A stretch of DNA of 64,000 nucleotides, taken from assembly GCA_049306275.1 (NCBI GenBank), contig JBAQQB010000057.1, positions 1-64,000 of the forward strand. Reading direction: 5' to 3'. The notes beneath the pieces were generated by a model that saw only the letters and a program-made list of their open reading frames with translations, was not told the DNA's origin and did no database searches. Of the stretch, positions 60,790-64,000 are shown one piece after another. The stretch is from JADJTT01 sp049306275. Its GTDB lineage: Bacteria > Bacteroidota > Bacteroidia > Chitinophagales > Saprospiraceae. The stretch's first letter is position 1. Each line of letters starts with the position of its first letter. The position numbers and the translations under genes were made by a program.

Positions 60790-61281
60790 GTGGGTAAGAA
60801 AAAATTCAAAGACGGTCTGGAAAGCCTCTTCAGCAATGTCCACGAAGACAGCTTGTCCAAAAAAAGCCCACTGCTGTTCGAAACCGGGCAGCAGGAAGCC
60901 GCGCCTGAAAAGAAGGCCAAACCTGCGTCAGGGAAGCATTTCTCCGACGACCTGGAGCTCTTTTTCCAGGAATCGCTCAAGGAAAGTATCCAGGAAGAAC
61001 TGTCCGCCTCCTCCCAAAGCCTCAAAACCGCCCGCGTCAACCGCTCCTCCCGCCCCAAAGACGGCCTCGACGCCCTCATCCGGCGCACCGTCGATTCCAC
61101 CGAAATAGAACTGCACTACGACGAGTCCAAACGCCGCGTCGTACTTACCTTCGACAGAGAAAAACTCTCCAAACTCAAGCAAATCGCCAAAATGGAGAAA
61201 ACCCTCCTCAAAGACATGATCTCCCGCGTCGTGGCCGAGTACATCAAAGAATACGAACACAAAAAGGGTTACCTCGGATAA
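60790..61281 (+). CDS. Probable ParA partner: three ParB-N-like motifs plus RHH-like C-terminus
   Basis: This 163-residue protein starts with GTG at 60790. It has three copies of a short motif, FKDGLESLF (6-14), FSDDLELFF (51-59) and PKDGLDALI (89-97), which resemble the LGxGLDALL N-terminal peptide by which ParB contacts ParA. The C-terminal 45 residues (about 115-155: VVLTFDREKLSKLKQIAKMEKTLLKDMISRVVAEYIKEY) read as a beta strand plus two helices, a ribbon-helix-helix pattern. Between motifs it is low-complexity and probably disordered. Not a full ParB: no CTP-binding ParB/Srx domain. Function inferred from motif and position. Confidence 0.6.
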   Translation: MGKKKFKDGLESLFSNVHEDSLSKKSPLLFETGQQEAAPEKKAKPASGKHFSDDLELFFQESLKESIQEELSASSQSLKTARVNRSSRPKDGLDALIRRTVDSTEIELHYDESKRRVVLTFDREKLSKLKQIAKMEKTLLKDMISRVVAEYIKEYEHKKGYLG

Positions 61282-61282
61282 T

Positions 61283-62062
61283 ATGAGGTTCGCCCTGTTG
61301 CCAGCCGTCCTCCTGTGCGCCATACTGCCCCTGAAAGCACAGCCCTTCTCCCTGGATTGGAAACGCGAAGCCTGGATCGGAGGCGCCGGAATGGCCCTTC
61401 TCGCCTCCAATCTCGGCCTTTCTGCCGGGCTACAACCCCTCGACCCAACCTCCATCGCCCTGCTCAACCCGAAAGATATCGGCCGCTTCGACCGCAGCGC
61501 CGCCTTCCGCTTCTCACCTGACGCAGGGCAGAGGAGCTTCATCGCCCTGGCAAGCGCCGGCGCCCTGGCAAGCGCGGCCGGCCTGCTCACCCCTTCCCGA
61601 GACTGGCCGTCCCTCGCGCTGATCTGGCTGGAAACCAACCTGACGGCCATGAGTGGCACGCTGGCTTTCAAGAACGGCGTGAGACGCGTGAGGCCATTCG
61701 TCTACAATCCCGCCGCACCGCTCGATCTGAAAACCGAAAAAGACGCCCGCCGCGCTTTCTTCTCCGGCCATACCTCGCTGGCCGCCGCCAATACCTTCTT
61801 TGCCGCACAGGTGTTCGAGGGCTATTTCCCCGAAAGCCGCCTCCGGCCCCTGGTCTGGGGGCTGGCAGCAACCATACCAGCCTGGACCGCAGCCGAACGC
61901 TACCTGGCCGGCAAACATTTCCCCAGCGACCTCCTGGCCGGCTACGCCTTCGGCGCGCTCTGCGGCTGGCTCATCCCCCGCCTGCACCGGCAGACCGGAA
62001 ACATTCACCTCAGCCCCATTTCCTCCGGTATCGGCCTGTCGCTCGAATGGCAGTTGGACTAA
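61283..62062 (+). CDS. PAP2-superfamily phosphatase, exported
   Basis: This 259-residue protein has a signal peptide (MRFALLPAVLLCAILPLKAQ) and the three acid-phosphatase motifs: KNGVRRVRPF (KX6RP), FFSGHTSL (SGH), and ERYLAGKHFPSDLLAG (RX5HX3D). It removes phosphate from a lipid or soluble substrate in the periplasm. It starts 2 bp after the ParA-partner gene, so the two are co-transcribed or coupled. Substrate unknown; phosphatidate or undecaprenyl pyrophosphate are common in the family. Confidence 0.88.
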   Translation: MRFALLPAVLLCAILPLKAQPFSLDWKREAWIGGAGMALLASNLGLSAGLQPLDPTSIALLNPKDIGRFDRSAAFRFSPDAGQRSFIALASAGALASAAGLLTPSRDWPSLALIWLETNLTAMSGTLAFKNGVRRVRPFVYNPAAPLDLKTEKDARRAFFSGHTSLAAANTFFAAQVFEGYFPESRLRPLVWGLAATIPAWTAAERYLAGKHFPSDLLAGYAFGALCGWLIPRLHRQTGNIHLSPISSGIGLSLEWQLD

Positions 62063-62145
62063 TTGTCGCGGAGTTTCGCGAACTTTCCCGTACATTTATT
62101 CCGCCAATGTCGCCCCCCATTTTTCAAAGCCATTAAAACCGGACT

Positions 62146-63462
62146 ATGTTATTCCAACCCGACATTGAGACCATGCCCCTGGAGAAACTCCGCCAACTCC
62201 AGAGCGAGCGCCTGCGACATCTGGTAGCCTACGTGTACGATCGCGTTCCTTTTTACAAAAAAACGCTCGACGAGCACGGTGTGAAGCCTTCCGGCATCAA
62301 GGGGATCGGCGATATCCACAAGCTGCCCTTTACCAAAAAATACCACCTGCGCGACAACTATCCCTTCGACCTCTTCGCCGTGCCCATGTCGGAGGTGATC
62401 CGCATCCACGCTTCCAGCGGCACAACGGGCAAACCCACCGTGGTGGGCTACACCCGCAGGGATATCGAGATATTCTCCGAAGTGGTTGCCCGTTCCCTCG
62501 CGGCTTCGGGTTGCAAACCGGGCATGAAACTGCAAAATGCTTACGGCTACGGCTTGTTCACCGGCGGCCTGGGCCTCCACTACGGCGCCGAAAAGCTCGG
62601 CATGGCCGTCATCCCCGTTTCCGGCGGTATGACCGACCGGCAGATCATGCTGCTGCGCGACTTCCAGCCCGAGGCCATCAGCTGTACCCCTTCCTATGCG
62701 CAAACCCTTTCGGAAGAAATCAAAAAACGCAACATCCCGCTCGAAGAACTGAACCTCAAGGTGGCCATCCTCGGCGCTGAGCCCTGGACGGAGTCCATCC
62801 GCAAACAAGTGGAGGCGGACCTTGGCGTCGATGCTGTCAATATCTACGGCCTCAGCGAGATCATGGGCCCGGGCGTGTCGAATGAAGACATTGACGAAAA
62901 AGGTACCGGAAGCTACATCTGGGAAGATCACTTCTTCCCCGAGATCGTCGACAAAGATACCGGCGAGCCCCTCCCGGAAGGCGAATTCGGCGTGCTGACC
63001 TTCACCACCCTGACCAAGGAAGCCATCCCGATGCTGCGGTATTGGACCAACGACATCACCAATATCTACTACGAACATTCCGGCAAACGAACCCATGTCA
63101 AAATGGGGCCCATCCGCGGCAGGGCCGACGATATGCTCATCATCCGGGGCGTGAACCTGTTCCATACCCAGGTGGAGGATGTCATCCAGTACTTCGCCGA
63201 ACTGTCGCCCAACTACCAGCTGGTCGTGACGCGGGAAGGCAATATGGACGAGGTGGAAGTACGGCTCGAAATAGCCGAAGCTCACAAAGAGATCCTGCGC
63301 AGTGCGGAGCGCTACCGGGAACTTCACGGCCGGCTGGTCAAAAAGATCAAGGACAACATCGGACTGACCATGAAGATCACCGTCGATGTCCCCGGCAGCA
63401 TCCCCCGCAGCGAAGGCGGCAAGCTGAAACGCATCATCGATAACAGGAAGGTGTATTCCTGA
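62146..63462 (+). CDS. paaK: Phenylacetate-CoA ligase
   Basis: This 438-residue adenylate-forming enzyme activates phenylacetate (or a related acid) to its CoA ester. Motifs seen are HASSGTTGKPTVVGYT (P-loop), AYGYGLFTGGLGLHYGAE, IYGLSEIMGPG (A5) and RGRADDMLIIRGVNLFHTQVE with the C-terminal lysine in GGKLKRIID. No other paa genes are present in the window, so aromatic degradation is not established here. It is 83 bp after the PAP2 gene. Confidence 0.94.
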   Translation: MLFQPDIETMPLEKLRQLQSERLRHLVAYVYDRVPFYKKTLDEHGVKPSGIKGIGDIHKLPFTKKYHLRDNYPFDLFAVPMSEVIRIHASSGTTGKPTVVGYTRRDIEIFSEVVARSLAASGCKPGMKLQNAYGYGLFTGGLGLHYGAEKLGMAVIPVSGGMTDRQIMLLRDFQPEAISCTPSYAQTLSEEIKKRNIPLEELNLKVAILGAEPWTESIRKQVEADLGVDAVNIYGLSEIMGPGVSNEDIDEKGTGSYIWEDHFFPEIVDKDTGEPLPEGEFGVLTFTTLTKEAIPMLRYWTNDITNIYYEHSGKRTHVKMGPIRGRADDMLIIRGVNLFHTQVEDVIQYFAELSPNYQLVVTREGNMDEVEVRLEIAEAHKEILRSAERYRELHGRLVKKIKDNIGLTMKITVDVPGSIPRSEGGKLKRIIDNRKVYS

Positions 63463-63489
63463 TTGGACGCAATTAGTAAAAAATTGTCG

Positions 63490-63520
63490 GCCGGAAAGCA
63501 AAATACGCTCGCTTTCCGGC
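63490..63520 (+). terminator. Terminator of paaK
   Basis: GCCGGAAAGC and GCTTTCCGGC form a perfect 10-bp stem with an 11-nt loop, followed by ATGACATTTTTTTC. It lies 27 bp beyond the paaK stop. Confidence 0.8.
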
Positions 63521-63577
63521 ATGACATTTTTTTCTTTATTTTGTCTATCTCTTATTACTTCACCCATTATTGATCTC

Positions 63578-64000
63578 ATGAAATCGTTTCTCCAAATCCC
63601 CATTGTCCTGCTGGCCTTTGCTGTTTTCATCGGCATTGGTTGCCAGCCGGAAGAAACCGGTATTCCCCTCAAAGAACTGACATTGAAGGACTATTCCGCC
63701 GAAGTGCCGCTGGAGTGGAATGAACTTTTCCTGGAACTCGAGCGCTATGCGCCCGGCTACCGCCCTGGTCCGGCGCCGCGCGCCCTGGCCTACCTCAACC
63801 TGGCCGCATACGAAGCTTCCGCTTCCGCGATGGAAGACTACCAGTCGCTCGAATCCGTATACCAGGCCTCCGGCCTCGACATTCCCGATGTGGCATTCGA
63901 TGAGTTGTACCACTGGCCTACCGTCGTCAACGCGGCCTATGCCGATATGATGAAGGAGTTATTCTTCGACCTGCCCGCTGAACTGCGCTTCCGGATTTTC
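63578..64000 (+). CDS. Vanadium-haloperoxidase/PAP2-like lipoprotein, N-terminal part (runs off window)
   Basis: The first 141 codons of an open gene are present. A lipoprotein signal (MKSFLQIPIVLLAFAVFIGIGC, cysteine 22) is followed by WNELFLELERYAPGYRPGPAPRALAYLNLAAYEA, the N-terminal helix pattern of vanadium-dependent chloroperoxidase/PAP2-like proteins in Bacteroidota. The active-site motifs would lie beyond the window, so haloperoxidase and phosphatase activity cannot be separated. Confidence 0.65.
   Translation, partial: MKSFLQIPIVLLAFAVFIGIGCQPEETGIPLKELTLKDYSAEVPLEWNELFLELERYAPGYRPGPAPRALAYLNLAAYEASASAMEDYQSLESVYQASGLDIPDVAFDELYHWPTVVNAAYADMMKELFFDLPAELRFRIF

Overview
The window is a 64-kb chromosomal segment of a moderately GC-rich member of the Bacteroidota, most likely the Saprospiria (Lewinella / Phaeodactylibacter / Haliscomenobacter-like). 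The evidence is a gliding-motility-type C-terminal sorting domain (2917-3972), a PorQ-like type IX secretion protein, -7 boxes of the TAnnTTTG type, almost no Shine-Dalgarno sequences, a 7TM-DISM/AraC hybrid sensor, a lycopene cyclase of the Bacteroidota type and a sphingolipid/sulfonolipid-type oxoamine synthase. The species assignment is inference.

Layout. 1-9 kb: the start of a probable urocanate hydratase gene (minus strand, cut by the window edge), a hairpin-rich repeat, an oxoamine synthase of the serine palmitoyltransferase type, divergent crtY, a T9SS-type secreted protein, three tandem YghO-like N-acyltransferase paralogues under one recognisable promoter, an ENPP-type phosphodiesterase and tRNA-Asn. 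9-18 kb: a PfkB kinase, RlmN, an orphan sensor kinase, UDP-glucose dehydrogenase, a MORN-type lipoprotein, PorQ, an ECF sigma factor overlapping a membrane-anchored beta-barrel protein, and MscL. 18-25 kb: aconitase divergent from an ScfR-like regulator with a perfect 20-bp palindrome between them, then a four-gene minus-strand operon (SDR, DUF6134-like, DUF2062, epimerase). 25-34 kb: a hybrid one-protein two-component regulator, small membrane proteins, a TetR regulator with a clear operator, YjbR, an ArnT-like glycosyltransferase, methionine aminopeptidase, thioredoxin, VOC protein and LolA.

34-47 kb: a C39-peptidase ABC exporter, a LonB-like protease, an AT-rich two-lipoprotein island (about 39.0-42.07 kb), truA, a DoxX-like protein, the tig-clpP-clpX proteostasis operon and tRNA-Leu. 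47-56.4 kb: a plus-strand run of rsh, fur-like, purA, dipeptidyl peptidase IV, smpB, feoA and feoB. 56.4-64 kb: an elaborate mirror-symmetric hairpin array, an outer-membrane barrel protein, a glucosaminidase with three LysM domains, an S24 regulator divergent from a ParA ATPase, a small ParA partner, a PAP2 phosphatase, phenylacetate-CoA ligase and the start of a vanadium-haloperoxidase-like lipoprotein.

Most genes are housekeeping. The points most worth following are: (i) the three tandem acyltransferases near the oxoamine synthase, with an epimerase and an SDR 15-20 kb away, which together resemble a dispersed ceramide or sulfonolipid pathway; (ii) the 208-bp mirror array of six hairpins after feoB; (iii) the ParA partner carrying three copies of a ParB-N-terminus-like motif plus a probable ribbon-helix-helix; (iv) 13-bp direct repeats exactly 21 bp apart between the AraC-type hybrid regulator and the SDR operon; and (v) the AT-rich lipoprotein island. 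All identifications come from reading the sequence and translations; no database search was run.
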